Part shown: piece after piece, positions 15,745 through 24,970 of the stretch
How positions within the stretch are numbered: the stretch's first letter is position 1
How the letters are laid out: each line of letters opens with the position of its first letter
DNA from: Desulfosudis oleivorans
Lineage (GTDB): Bacteria; Desulfobacterota; Desulfobacteria; Desulfobacterales; SURF-7
NCBI GenBank assembly: GCA_020723305.1
Contig: DYJC01000019.1
Coordinates: 24,166-88,165, forward strand
Reading direction: 5' to 3'
DNA length: 64,000 nt
The notes under the pieces: generated by a model
What the model was told of the DNA's origin: nothing
What the model saw: the letters and a program-made list of their open reading frames with translations, nothing else
Database searches by the model: none
Program-made: the position numbers and the translations under genes

Positions 15745-17232
15745 TTAAAAACTGTATGTGACCTTTGCGGCTCCCAGATACCAGTCTTCTTCATACTGGC
15801 TGCCTGCAACACCGCCGATTGGATCCGGATTGTCCGCCCCATAGATTACGGCCGTGCCGTTCATTACATGGCCTTCCAGTTTCAATACCCAGTTTTCATT
15901 AATATCAAAACGGGTAGTCAGACAATAATCTTTAGACCAGGCACGATGCTTAGGTTCCAAACCTCCATAGTTTACATACCTTGTCTCTCCATCTTTATCA
16001 TCCTTGTTCCGGTAATATTCGGAATAATAAAGTCCCAATTCAAACCAGTACGTAAACCGATAGGAAAGGCTTCCGTAATATCCGACTGCGTCAAACTCAG
16101 GAACGTTCAGCATGCCTGCTGGTGTTCTGTAATAATCTTTCCAGATCGTATTTTGAATATTCACATTATATGTTGTCTGCATATATTCTGCCGCAACAAT
16201 CAGGTTTCTCCAGGTATACTCCATGGAACCGGTCAGTGTTCTGGCTCTCACTTGGAATAAAGTGGGATACGTCTCTGTTACAGTTCCCCCCAACCCGGAA
16301 GTTGTATTGTTATTCACATCCGTATAAAAGGCTCCTAAACCAGCGGCATCAAGCTGTGTCAGCGCAGCTTGATAAGCTTGCTGAGTTGGCGTTAACAATG
16401 AAGCTGGAACACCTCTTAATGGCACCAACTGTTGATAAGCTGCCGCATCACTTCTTATTGCATTTAGATCGATGTATGTGTTTGCGGCTGCCTTAAAATC
16501 GTAACCCCAAAAGGTTCCACCGATAACCAGGCCGTCGAGCGGTGTATTCCACTTTACTGAATCTGAGAAAGTTTCATCCACATTCACAGAGTCTAATTCA
16601 ACGTCCGTAATGTGGTAATATTTCTTTAATCCACCCGGAATCTGATCTTTTAACAATTTTGCCGGCCCACCGGTAACAGGCATATTCATGGAACCATACT
16701 GCAAGTCATAAGAAAAAGAACCAGCCTTGTTTGCGGGAATTTCACCGTACATCCCGGCGCCCTGAATCAGAGCGGAAGTTTCCCGCCAGGCTTCGTTGTA
16801 AACACCTTGGGGGAGAAAGATGGGTGTACGGAGCATATCCACGTCACGGGATTCATTGTATAGTCCGTTAACCCACTTCATATTACCGGCGCGTACGCCC
16901 ATCCAGTCACGCCATCTATAGTCGGCGATGGCCCAGTCAAGTACCACGTCGTTGTTTCCGATGGTTCCCATGTCACGGGCAAAAAACTGGACACCCAGAC
17001 GAAGTTTTTCCGTTACATCACTGGAAAAGTTGATGCCCATTTCATTAAACTGGGTTGTCCCTTTTTCCGTATCGGCAAAAAAGTTGTTTTCATCACTTTG
17101 AAGGTAACCCTGAGAAATAAAACCATGCATTTCGATACCGCCTAAATCATCAAATTCCATAGCCTGAACCTGGTTTGCTAACCCAGACAGGACAATAATC
17201 ATGACAAGAAATAATTTTTTCATAATATTCAT
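15745..17232 (-). CDS. Outer-membrane porin-like beta-barrel
   Basis: A 495-residue protein from the ATG at 17232, 8 bases after GAGGAGG. A signal peptide (MNIMKKLFLVMIIVLSGLANQVQA) is followed by DLGGIEMHGFISQGYLQSDENNF, the first strand of a DUF-type/OprP-like porin. Alternating aromatic strands continue to a C-terminal SF, with Phe last as expected for BAM insertion. It lies downstream of, and probably co-transcribed with, a small PstS-like periplasmic protein, suggesting uptake of an anion or small solute. Substrate is not known from sequence. Confidence 0.75.
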   Translation of the reverse strand: MNIMKKLFLVMIIVLSGLANQVQAMEFDDLGGIEMHGFISQGYLQSDENNFFADTEKGTTQFNEMGINFSSDVTEKLRLGVQFFARDMGTIGNNDVVLDWAIADYRWRDWMGVRAGNMKWVNGLYNESRDVDMLRTPIFLPQGVYNEAWRETSALIQGAGMYGEIPANKAGSFSYDLQYGSMNMPVTGGPAKLLKDQIPGGLKKYYHITDVELDSVNVDETFSDSVKWNTPLDGLVIGGTFWGYDFKAAANTYIDLNAIRSDAAAYQQLVPLRGVPASLLTPTQQAYQAALTQLDAAGLGAFYTDVNNNTTSGLGGTVTETYPTLFQVRARTLTGSMEYTWRNLIVAAEYMQTTYNVNIQNTIWKDYYRTPAGMLNVPEFDAVGYYGSLSYRFTYWFELGLYYSEYYRNKDDKDGETRYVNYGGLEPKHRAWSKDYCLTTRFDINENWVLKLEGHVMNGTAVIYGADNPDPIGGVAGSQYEEDWYLGAAKVTYSF

Positions 17233-17315
17233 TATTCGGCCTCCTCGTTTCACTTCTTTGACTCCTGAAAATACTTTGATCGGAGTTATATGTCCATAGG
17301 GAATTGTCATTTTTT

Positions 17316-17759
17316 TTAAAATTGAATCGTAAGAACTTTTATATCGTCTGTAATCTGGCTGGTAGAAGCATAACCGACCGCACCCTTGGTACCTGCAACA
17401 AATTCGAGCATGTCTTTCTCTGTTTGAAAAGATTTTGGTATTCTGCTCTTTCCAGTAAAGATTTGCTTTTTCCAGTACCGTGAGTATTGTTCCGGTGTTC
17501 TTTTGATAAATTTTTTCAAAAATGCCTTATGGATTTCATCACCATTCGGAAGCGTCGCAAAATTTATCTTCTGATTATCATTCCAACTCGTTACTTTCCC
17601 GATGAAAATATTTTTTACATCTTCTTCTTTCAATGAATCTGCCGATACGCTTTTATTTGTTATAATTACAACATCATCCGCACCTCCTGTACACGGAAAT
17701 AAAAGAAAAATTCCGACAATAAAAGCCGTTACTAATCCTGTGATTTTATGAAAATTCAT
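17316..17759 (-). CDS. PstS-like periplasmic substrate-binding domain protein, short form
   Basis: A 147-residue protein with signal peptide (residues 1-27, MNFHKITGLVTAFIVGIFLLFPCTGGA). The mature part carries phosphate-ABC-receptor-like features: LKEEDVKNIFIGKVTSWND and KGAVGYAS near the end. At one lobe in size it is only half of a normal PstS. Such short proteins are often encoded next to porins without an ABC transporter. It may be a scavenger of phosphate or another oxyanion, or a structural periplasmic partner of the porin 83 bases downstream. Confidence 0.65.
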   Translation of the reverse strand: MNFHKITGLVTAFIVGIFLLFPCTGGADDVVIITNKSVSADSLKEEDVKNIFIGKVTSWNDNQKINFATLPNGDEIHKAFLKKFIKRTPEQYSRYWKKQIFTGKSRIPKSFQTEKDMLEFVAGTKGAVGYASTSQITDDIKVLTIQF

Positions 17760-18224
17760 AATTGCTCTCCCTGTCTGCCTGATTGTTGATACGACAAAAA
17801 AAAATTGAATCCATCACAAACAACGCCTGCATCCACCACACTTGTTTCTGACTTTTACTTTTTATATCGAACCCCTAACACGATATAAAGTGGATGTAAA
17901 TATAAAAAACCACATTATAATGTATGTCTTATAAAAATTCTTTAAAAGGCTTTTCTGAAAATAACGATGGTTCAGGAAAGCGGACAGGAAGGGTATTAAA
18001 TTAGAGATAAAGCGATTACCTGTTGTCCGGGGTTCTTTCCTTGCCTTGTTAAAAAACCTGTGATAATACCTAAAAAAAGAGCAGTGCATATTAAAATTAA
18101 CAATTTCGAAAAGTTAGCCAAAAAGTTCGTTCTTACCATTCATGACGATGAATCATGATCGATAATAATCGCGGCTGACATGTCTTATTCAATACTATTA
18201 TCCTATTTTTACAAGAGGTTGGAT
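17760..18224. other. Divergent intergenic region
   Basis: 465 bases between the PstS-like gene (minus) and the TPR gene (plus). It is AT-rich and must hold both promoters. Short frames in it have no ribosome-binding site or family resemblance. I see no RNA gene or clear operator. Confidence 0.5.
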
Positions 18225-21200
18225 ATGATCAGATATTTTTCAGTACTCGCTGTTTTTTTTACAGTCTTTCATATCACGTTTTTTCATGCAAACATCTCGC
18301 AGGCGCAAACGGAAAAACAGTTAACTGCAAAAGACTGGCTGAAACAAGGTATTCTCATGGGGAAAAAAGGGAATTTTGATCAAGCCATAGAATGTTTCAA
18401 CCGATCTCTGGAAATAAACCCCCGCCTGGATAAAGCATATCAAAATCGGGGAATCGCATGGAGTAAAAAAGGAAATTTCAAACGTGCCATCGCGGATTTT
18501 AACATGGCACTGGAAATCAATCCGAGAAATACGGCCGTTTCCCACTATAAACGAATTGCATTGGAGGATCAAAAAAAAGAAGCCCCTGCCGTCAAACCAA
18601 ATGAAGAACTCAATGTTGAGGACTGGTTTGAGCAAGGAGTCGCTTTTCATCAGAAAAATGATTTTCAAAATGCCATTACCGCCTTGAGCGTTGCCATTGA
18701 TATCGCGCCTCTATCTGCAAAAGCCTATCGGGAAAGAGGAGTTGTCTGGGATAAAAAAGGGGATTACAAGCAGGCAATCAACGATTACAGCAAGACCCTG
18801 GAAATCGATCCTCAAGACAGTAAAATCTACTGCTACCGTGGGGTTGCAAAAGATAAACTGGGTGAACTGGATCAAGCTATTGAAGACTACAATCAGGCAT
18901 TATCCATCAACCCAAAATATGTTGAGGCCTATACATACCGAGGGATTGCATGGTTCAAGAAGGGGGATTTTGATCAGGCGATTGAGGATTACAGCAAGGC
19001 CATCTCCATCAACCCTGAATATGATGATGCCTATAGTTTTAGAGGACTGGCATGGATCAAAAAAGGGAATGCGGAAAAAGCTCTCATCGACTACAAAAAA
19101 GCGATTCAGATCAATCCCAATGCCGCAAAAGCGCTTAATTTCAGAAGCCTTGAGTTGGGAGAAAAGGGTGACATGAACCGCGCTGTCAAGGATATAAACA
19201 CCGCCCTAACCATCCATCCGAAAGTTGAACAGGAGAGTAAGGAAAAAAAAGTTGCAAAATCATCTCAAGAAAGCCTTTCAGCCGGTGACTTGGTCGGGAT
19301 CGGGATAGCCAAATTCGAAAAAGGCGATTACGACGAAGCCCTGACAATCTTTAATCAGGCACTTTCCATTAATACGTTGCATCCGGATGCATTGATCTAC
19401 AGGGGAATGGTCTATATACAAAAAGGCAAATATAACGATGCCATTGCGGATTTGGATAAAGTGATTTCCATCCAACCACGTTCCTATCCGGCCAATTTGC
19501 AGCTTGGAATTGCATGGGCGAAGAAAAAAGACCATGCAAAAGCCATTGATCATTTCAGTAAAGCGCTTCAGGAAAATCCGGATTCCCCAGAAGCGTATAC
19601 GTATCGGGGATCGAGCTTTGCTGAGCAGGATGATCCGGATCGCGCCATGAAGGACTATGATCAAGCGCTATTGATCGACCCACTCTATACACAAGCATTA
19701 ACGCAAAGAGGAATTCTCTGGGGGAAGATGGGTGATCTGGATAAGGCTGTATCGGATTACAACAAGGCGCTTTCCATCAGCCGAGGAGATACGGTTGAAA
19801 AAACAACGGTCATTCCTGCCCAGAACAAAGAGGTTTCTTCGGCGGTTGAAAAAACTACGGTCATTCCTGTCCAGAACAAAGAGGTTTCTTCGGAGCAGGC
19901 AAAAAACGCTTTTAATTCAGGAATTGCATCGGGGAAAAAGGGTGATCTGGATGATGCAGTCAAACAGTTTACCAAAGCAATCGAAATCGATCCTACTTTT
20001 TCAAAAGCGTATTTCAACCGCGGAATGTTGCTCAGTCAAAAGGAAAACCATATTCAGGCGATCGAAGATTTTACGAAAGCCATTGATATCCAACCTCAGT
20101 ATTCAAAAGCGTATGTTGAAAGAGGAATCGCACGGAACAAATTAAACGATTATGAACAGGCGATCACTGACTTCAACAAGGCAATCGAGTTATCTCCAAA
20201 GTCTGATGATGCCTATTTCAACAGGGGTTTTTCCTATCAGAAAAAAGATAATCCGGAACTGGCCTTAACGGACTTTAATAAGACGATCTCCATCAACAGG
20301 AGATACCCGGAGGCATACAACCAGCGAGGAATTATTTTAAATAAAAATGGCGATTTCACAGCGGCTCTTGAAGATTATAATACCGCGATTGAGTTGAAAC
20401 CGGAATATGGTGCTGCCTATTTTAACCGGGGATTTCTTCACCTTGGTCAAAACTCACTGGATAAGGCGATTGATGATTTTTCCCGGGCCATTGAGCTGTC
20501 TCCGACACTTGCCATATCCTATATCCAGAGAGGTGTTGCATGGAATAAAAAAGGGAAATTCGATGCAGCTCTCGCGGACATTAACAAAGGCCTTGAATTA
20601 ACCCCCGAGGATCCTGAGGCTTATTATAACAGGGGTGTTATTTTCAGTGAAAAAAAGAATTATGAACGTGCCCTGATGGATTTCAGCACAGCCCTGAAAA
20701 TCAATCCCGATTATGCGGAAGTATACAACAGCAGAGGGGATATCTTTAGTGAAAAAAATGATACAACAAGAGCAATGAAAGATTTCAACATTGCCCTGAA
20801 ACTGAATCCGAATTTTGCAGATGCCTATTGCAACCGGGGTATTCTCTGGAGCCGAAAAAATAATGATGATAAAGCCTTACTGGATTTCAACAAGGCCATT
20901 TCCATTGATCCCAACCTTTCAAAAGCATATTATCACAGAGGTATAGCCCTGAACAGCAAAGGGCTCTACTACCCGGCTATTGCGGACTACAATAAAGCCA
21001 TACAATTGAATCCACAATTCTCAAAAGCATATAATCAACGAGGCATCGCATGGGATAATAAAAATAATCTGAAACAGGCGATTGAAGACTATACAAAAGC
21101 CCTGGAAATCGACCCGAAATATGCTGCCGGATACTTTAACCGTGGACTTGCATGGAGCAAACAAGAGAATCATGACAAGGCCATTGAGGATTTCAATCAG

Positions 21201-21902
21201 GCGATTACCATTATCCCGAATCATGCTCTGACCTATCTTCAAAGAGGTATCAGCTGGAAAAAAAAGGAAGAATATGACAAAGCCATAAACGATTTCAACA
21301 AAGCCCTTGAGCTTGACCCGCTTTATGCCAATGCATTTTTACAACGCGGTATCGCGTGGGGACTGAAAAACAACTATAAAAAGGCTATCGAGGATTACAC
21401 AGAGGCGATTGAGATACAACCACTACTGGCTGAAGCCTATTATAACAGAGGTCTTGCCTGGGATTACCTTGGCAACAAAGAAAAAGCCATGGCCGACAGC
21501 GCCAAGGCAGCATCTCTTGACTCCCGTTTTGCAACAACCTCATATGATCATTCTGTTGAGGCGGGCAAGGAAGATACCGGAACAAAAAAGACCAAACCCG
21601 TCAACATCAGCAAAGATGCAAAAGAATTTTTTAACAAGGGGCTTGCCTGGGATAAGCAGGGAAAATATGACGAAGCCATCGAGGATTTCAACAAGGCTAT
21701 TAGACTAGACCCGAATTTCGCCTCTGCATATTTTTACAAGGGGCTTGCCCAGTATAACAAAGGTGAACTGAAAACAGCCCTAACGGATTTTCAGAGAGCT
21801 CTGAATCTTGATCCGGAGAACAGTGAATATAAAAAAATTGTGTCCAGCCTGAATGCCAAAATGAAGCAGAATGCATCTCCGCCAAAGGACAATGGGTCCT
21901 GA
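18225..21902 (+). CDS. Giant periplasmic tetratricopeptide-repeat protein
   Basis: A 1225-residue protein from the ATG at 18225 (AGAGG upstream); an in-frame ATG at 18180 is an alternative. After a signal peptide (MIRYFSVLAVFFTVFHITFFHANISQAQ) the chain is almost entirely 34-residue TPRs of the type AYxxRGxxxxKKGDxxxAIxDxxKAIxIxP, about 30 of them. Three low-complexity breaks split the solenoid: near 125-135, near 345-355, and near 530-565. The third contains a doubled peptide TTVIPxQNKEVSS, also visible as DNA repeats at 19794-19890. TPR solenoids bind peptides or other proteins; here probably a periplasmic or cell-surface scaffold. The stop lies 10 bases from the convergent LUD gene. Confidence 0.85.
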   Translation: MIRYFSVLAVFFTVFHITFFHANISQAQTEKQLTAKDWLKQGILMGKKGNFDQAIECFNRSLEINPRLDKAYQNRGIAWSKKGNFKRAIADFNMALEINPRNTAVSHYKRIALEDQKKEAPAVKPNEELNVEDWFEQGVAFHQKNDFQNAITALSVAIDIAPLSAKAYRERGVVWDKKGDYKQAINDYSKTLEIDPQDSKIYCYRGVAKDKLGELDQAIEDYNQALSINPKYVEAYTYRGIAWFKKGDFDQAIEDYSKAISINPEYDDAYSFRGLAWIKKGNAEKALIDYKKAIQINPNAAKALNFRSLELGEKGDMNRAVKDINTALTIHPKVEQESKEKKVAKSSQESLSAGDLVGIGIAKFEKGDYDEALTIFNQALSINTLHPDALIYRGMVYIQKGKYNDAIADLDKVISIQPRSYPANLQLGIAWAKKKDHAKAIDHFSKALQENPDSPEAYTYRGSSFAEQDDPDRAMKDYDQALLIDPLYTQALTQRGILWGKMGDLDKAVSDYNKALSISRGDTVEKTTVIPAQNKEVSSAVEKTTVIPVQNKEVSSEQAKNAFNSGIASGKKGDLDDAVKQFTKAIEIDPTFSKAYFNRGMLLSQKENHIQAIEDFTKAIDIQPQYSKAYVERGIARNKLNDYEQAITDFNKAIELSPKSDDAYFNRGFSYQKKDNPELALTDFNKTISINRRYPEAYNQRGIILNKNGDFTAALEDYNTAIELKPEYGAAYFNRGFLHLGQNSLDKAIDDFSRAIELSPTLAISYIQRGVAWNKKGKFDAALADINKGLELTPEDPEAYYNRGVIFSEKKNYERALMDFSTALKINPDYAEVYNSRGDIFSEKNDTTRAMKDFNIALKLNPNFADAYCNRGILWSRKNNDDKALLDFNKAISIDPNLSKAYYHRGIALNSKGLYYPAIADYNKAIQLNPQFSKAYNQRGIAWDNKNNLKQAIEDYTKALEIDPKYAAGYFNRGLAWSKQENHDKAIEDFNQAITIIPNHALTYLQRGISWKKKEEYDKAINDFNKALELDPLYANAFLQRGIAWGLKNNYKKAIEDYTEAIEIQPLLAEAYYNRGLAWDYLGNKEKAMADSAKAASLDSRFATTSYDHSVEAGKEDTGTKKTKPVNISKDAKEFFNKGLAWDKQGKYDEAIEDFNKAIRLDPNFASAYFYKGLAQYNKGELKTALTDFQRALNLDPENSEYKKIVSSLNAKMKQNASPPKDNGS

Positions 21903-21912
21903 TGTCGAGCAA

Positions 21913-22560
21913 TCAGTATCCCAGTGCCTGATTGATCAGAACAACAGAGATGTCCGTGAGCAGTGGTTTTCGATGCAGGATGGTGGTAATATTACAGATC
22001 CTGGAATCCGTGTTGCAATCAACGCAGATTCCGCTCTTTGCACAGGGCGTATCCATATTCAGACTCCTCGCCCGCATGGGTGCCGCAACATCATGGACTC
22101 TTTTGATTGCCTGATCCAGATCCATTGTCACCTTGTTCATTCCAGCCACGATAATCACTTTTCCGGGACCAAATGACATGGCGTTTGTCCGGTTGCCGAT
22201 CCCATCGACATTTACAATTTCTCCTGTCAGGGAGATCGCATTGGCGCTGCATACAAAACAGTCACAACCCGCCTGCTGCTTCCTTCGGGTTACCTGTTCT
22301 TCAAAGCTCAGCCCTGGTTCCAGATGATCAATGACGATTTTCCCTTCTGCGCGTACCATATCATGGAGGCCTAAAGACCGGGTGGTATCCGAGCCGCCAA
22401 ATCCAAACCGTTCACATCCTGCAAACATTTTCAGCAGCAGGGCGCGTGCTTCTTCTATCGTATCCACAAAATGGGCATCAAACCGGTGCTTTTTCAGATT
22501 CCCAACGCAAGCTTCTCCCCATTTTTTCCATAGCCAGTTTTGATACTGTTCTTTCCCCAC
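21913..22560 (-). CDS. LUD-domain (LutC/YkgG-like) protein
   Basis: A 215-residue LUD-fold protein (DUF162). Family-like segments are FGFGGSDTTRSLGLHDMV near 52-68, GCDCFVCSANAISLTGEIVNVDGIGNRTNAMSFGPGKVIIVAG near 97-140, and a C-terminal cysteine set TPCAKSGICVDCNTDSRICN. LutC is part of an iron-sulfur lactate oxidase, but no lutA/lutB is nearby and this stand-alone form with terminal cysteines is common in anaerobes with unknown role. The start is GTG with GAGG five bases upstream, two bases after the methyltransferase stop. Confidence 0.8.
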   Translation of the reverse strand: MGKEQYQNWLWKKWGEACVGNLKKHRFDAHFVDTIEEARALLLKMFAGCERFGFGGSDTTRSLGLHDMVRAEGKIVIDHLEPGLSFEEQVTRRKQQAGCDCFVCSANAISLTGEIVNVDGIGNRTNAMSFGPGKVIIVAGMNKVTMDLDQAIKRVHDVAAPMRARSLNMDTPCAKSGICVDCNTDSRICNITTILHRKPLLTDISVVLINQALGY

Positions 22561-22561
22561 G

Positions 22562-23284
22562 TTATCCTCTTTCAGGCTGCTTGGTAAAATACAGAACCAG
22601 GCTTTTTCCCACGATTGGATTTAGAAGCCTGTCGATAAATCTGGTAATCAATGGCTTTTTCATGATGTCCCAGGTCAGAAACCGTTTATACAGATTCACA
22701 GCAAAAGAGTCTTCCCTGGTCGGTCCGACAAAACATTTCAGCCACCAGTAGGGCGAGTGCAGGCTGTGTGCAAAATGCATTGCCCAGTTCCGGACACCTT
22801 CTTTTTCCAATCTGTCTATCAACTGCTTTTTGGTATAAATCCGCACATGCCCCTGGTTGGCATTATAATATTCATCGGAAAGCGCCCAGCATATTCTCTC
22901 CGGGAAATACCTTGGCACACTGACCACAAGGGTTTTTCCTGGTTTCAATATCCGGATGATTTCTTTCATGGCAACCTGATCTTCCGGAATATGTTCCAGA
23001 ACTTCCGAGCAGATTACCAGGTCAAAAAAATTATCCTGAAACGGAAGATTGGTAATATCCGCTGCAGAAACGATCCATTTTCCACCTCCATGTTCACCTA
23101 ATGCATCGTGGTAGCGAAGGCGTTCCCTGGCCTCGCACAGATCCGTAAAATTCAAGTCCGCCCCCACCACGGTTATCTTTTCAAATCGGTATGCCTCACA
23201 GGTATGCCGTCCTGACCCGCAGCCGATATCCAGAATCCGGTACCCGGGTTTGATATCCAGTTTCTTAAAATCCACGGTAATCAT
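22562..23284 (-). CDS. SAM-dependent methyltransferase, class I
   Basis: A 240-residue Rossmann methyltransferase. Motif I is ILDIGCGSGRHTCEA (17-31), the acidic loop is VVGADLN near 40, and FFDLVICSEVLEHIPED near 85 is motif IV. The C-terminal half (HVRIYTKKQLIDRLEKEG, FAHSLHSPYWWLKCFVG) resembles methyltransferases of glycan or lipid biosynthesis. It overlaps the upstream glycosyltransferase gene by 20 bases, which suggests both act on one saccharide or lipid-linked product. Confidence 0.85.
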   Translation of the reverse strand: MITVDFKKLDIKPGYRILDIGCGSGRHTCEAYRFEKITVVGADLNFTDLCEARERLRYHDALGEHGGGKWIVSAADITNLPFQDNFFDLVICSEVLEHIPEDQVAMKEIIRILKPGKTLVVSVPRYFPERICWALSDEYYNANQGHVRIYTKKQLIDRLEKEGVRNWAMHFAHSLHSPYWWLKCFVGPTREDSFAVNLYKRFLTWDIMKKPLITRFIDRLLNPIVGKSLVLYFTKQPERG

Positions 23285-24521
23285 TCATCACCTCCCGGTA
23301 TACACGAACGGTTTTCTCAGCCGCAGCTCTCCATGTGAATTGTTCCTGCATTCTTTTATACCCGGCATCTCCGATCTTCCGGGCATACTCCGGGTGATCA
23401 AGCAGGTTGCAGATCGCTCCTGCAAGGGCCTGGTAATCAGCCGGGGGCACCAGTATGCCGGCATCTCCCACCACTTCCGGCAATGCACCGCCGGTTGTGC
23501 TGATAACCGGCACACCGCAGGCCATGGCTTCACCAACAGGCAACCCGAATCCCTCATACACCGATGGGACAACCGCCATAGCTGCTTTTGCATATTGTCT
23601 GACAAATTCTTCATGATCGATCCGGCCGGTAAAGGTAACATATTTTCCGATCCGAAGGTTTTGAATCAGTTTCACAATCCCGCCGTTTTTCTTTGGCGTT
23701 CCAACCACAATCAGGCGGATTGCTCTTTTTTTCACGATCTCGGCGACTGCCTGCAAAAGATAGTACAGCCCTTTTAACGGCGTGTCTGAACTGTTGGTTA
23801 CAATAATCCTATTTTTTTCTCTCTCAATTTCAGGAACCGGATAAAAACGATGAATATCGATACCATTTGGAACCACCTGAAAATTGTTCGCGGGTATGGA
23901 AAAATCTTTCTGAATATCCTTTTTTGCACATTCCGATACCGTGATAATCCGGGGGAGTCGTTTTGAAACCCGCTTCTGCATCTCTACAAATGAATACCAC
24001 CGAAGATGCTTGAGTTTTTTCCAGGGAGACCGGACACTTTGAATCGCAATCTCACGATCAACCGTGATGGGATGGTGGATGGTTGCAACGGTTGGAATAA
24101 ATTTGTTAATGGCCCAGACACCATAGGACAGGCTTTGATTATCATGAACAATATCATATTCATGAAACCGGTTCCATAAAAACTGAAGCGCGCGGAATCC
24201 AAAGGTATAGGTCTCCGGGAACCCCATGGTGGATACACCGATCCACTCAACCAGATTAATTGGATTCCACAACTCCTGTAAGGATGGAATCCGAAACAGA
24301 TCTTCGGGATTATACAGATCCAGACAGGGAAGCATGGTCAGCTTGATATCATCATCCAACAGCGGATCAGGCGGGCCGGCAACGACTTCTACCCGATGTC
24401 CCAGGTCTGCCAGGGCCCGGCTCAAATTCCGGATATAGACACCCTGACCGCCTGAATGCGGATTGCTGCGATAGCTTAACAGACAGATTCTAAGTGATTT
24501 TTTGCTGCCGGCAGACGACAT
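23265..24521 (-). CDS. GT4-family glycosyltransferase
   Basis: A 418-residue GT-B glycosyltransferase. The N-terminal domain has the glycine-rich GGQGVYIRNLSRALADLGHRV near 24. The C-terminal domain has VVPNGIDIHRF near 223, FTGRI near 300, and the E-x7-E donor-site signature in PSVYEGFGLPVGEAMACGVPVI near 325. It likely transfers a sugar from a nucleotide donor at the inner face of the membrane, for a surface glycan. It is first in the three-gene cluster GT - methyltransferase - LUD. Confidence 0.88.
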   Translation of the reverse strand: MSSAGSKKSLRICLLSYRSNPHSGGQGVYIRNLSRALADLGHRVEVVAGPPDPLLDDDIKLTMLPCLDLYNPEDLFRIPSLQELWNPINLVEWIGVSTMGFPETYTFGFRALQFLWNRFHEYDIVHDNQSLSYGVWAINKFIPTVATIHHPITVDREIAIQSVRSPWKKLKHLRWYSFVEMQKRVSKRLPRIITVSECAKKDIQKDFSIPANNFQVVPNGIDIHRFYPVPEIEREKNRIIVTNSSDTPLKGLYYLLQAVAEIVKKRAIRLIVVGTPKKNGGIVKLIQNLRIGKYVTFTGRIDHEEFVRQYAKAAMAVVPSVYEGFGLPVGEAMACGVPVISTTGGALPEVVGDAGILVPPADYQALAGAICNLLDHPEYARKIGDAGYKRMQEQFTWRAAAEKTVRVYREVMNDYRGF

Positions 24522-24970
24522 ATCCGGATTCCCCCTATCGCCTGACCAGACTGTTGGTAACCTTTATACAGATCATGTTATGATCCTGAACGATTGCACA
24601 TGAACTTCCTTTGTTCGCTTTCGCTTTTCTTTTCATCCAGATTGAGCTTGCCTGCTAATAAACCGATTGAGCCGGGAAAAAACAAATCCAGATTCAGCCG
24701 TTTCAAATACCGCTACCAGGCAATATCCGTCAAGTTTTTTTTATGATAAAATGGTTAATCGGCTGGATGCGTCCACAATCGGGGAATCAGAAAAGTATGA
24801 TGAGCAGATTATTGCAGAACGTGCCTATAAAGAATTTACAGCTGGAAGGATTGAAAAGTTTCGTCATTCCGGGCTTGACCCGGAATCCAGCATTTTTCTT
24901 GGTGTTGCGCTACTGGATGCTGGATCGATGTCCGGCATGACACAAGGAAATATCATAGATGAATCGAATC
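24522..24970. other. Intergenic region with dispersed repeat
   Basis: 449 bases between the glycosyltransferase start and the stop of the outer-membrane protein gene. Apart from the repeat at 24861-24943, only frames without ribosome-binding sites are seen, and the longest (24667-24999) runs across the repeat. The glycosyltransferase promoter must lie here. Confidence 0.5.
24861..24943. repeat. Dispersed palindromic repeat (CGTCATTCCGGG type)
   Basis: CGTCATTCCGGGCTTGACCC and its continuation form an ATTCCGGG/CCCGGAAT palindrome. After about 20 bases come CTGGATGCTGGATC and TCCGGCATGACAC, roughly the inverted complement of the left arm. Elements with these CGTCATTCCGG ends and GCCGGCATGACG partners are widespread mobile palindromic repeats of proteobacteria (from memory). 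The right arm has drifted. Confidence 0.7.

Noticed and set aside
17862..18089. 75-residue minus-strand frame upstream of the TPR gene
   Set aside because: No ribosome-binding site, composition follows the AT-rich spacer, no family resemblance.
21913..22560. lutC of a lactate-utilisation operon
   Set aside because: lutA and lutB are absent and neighbours are a glycosyltransferase and methyltransferase; only the LUD fold is claimed.
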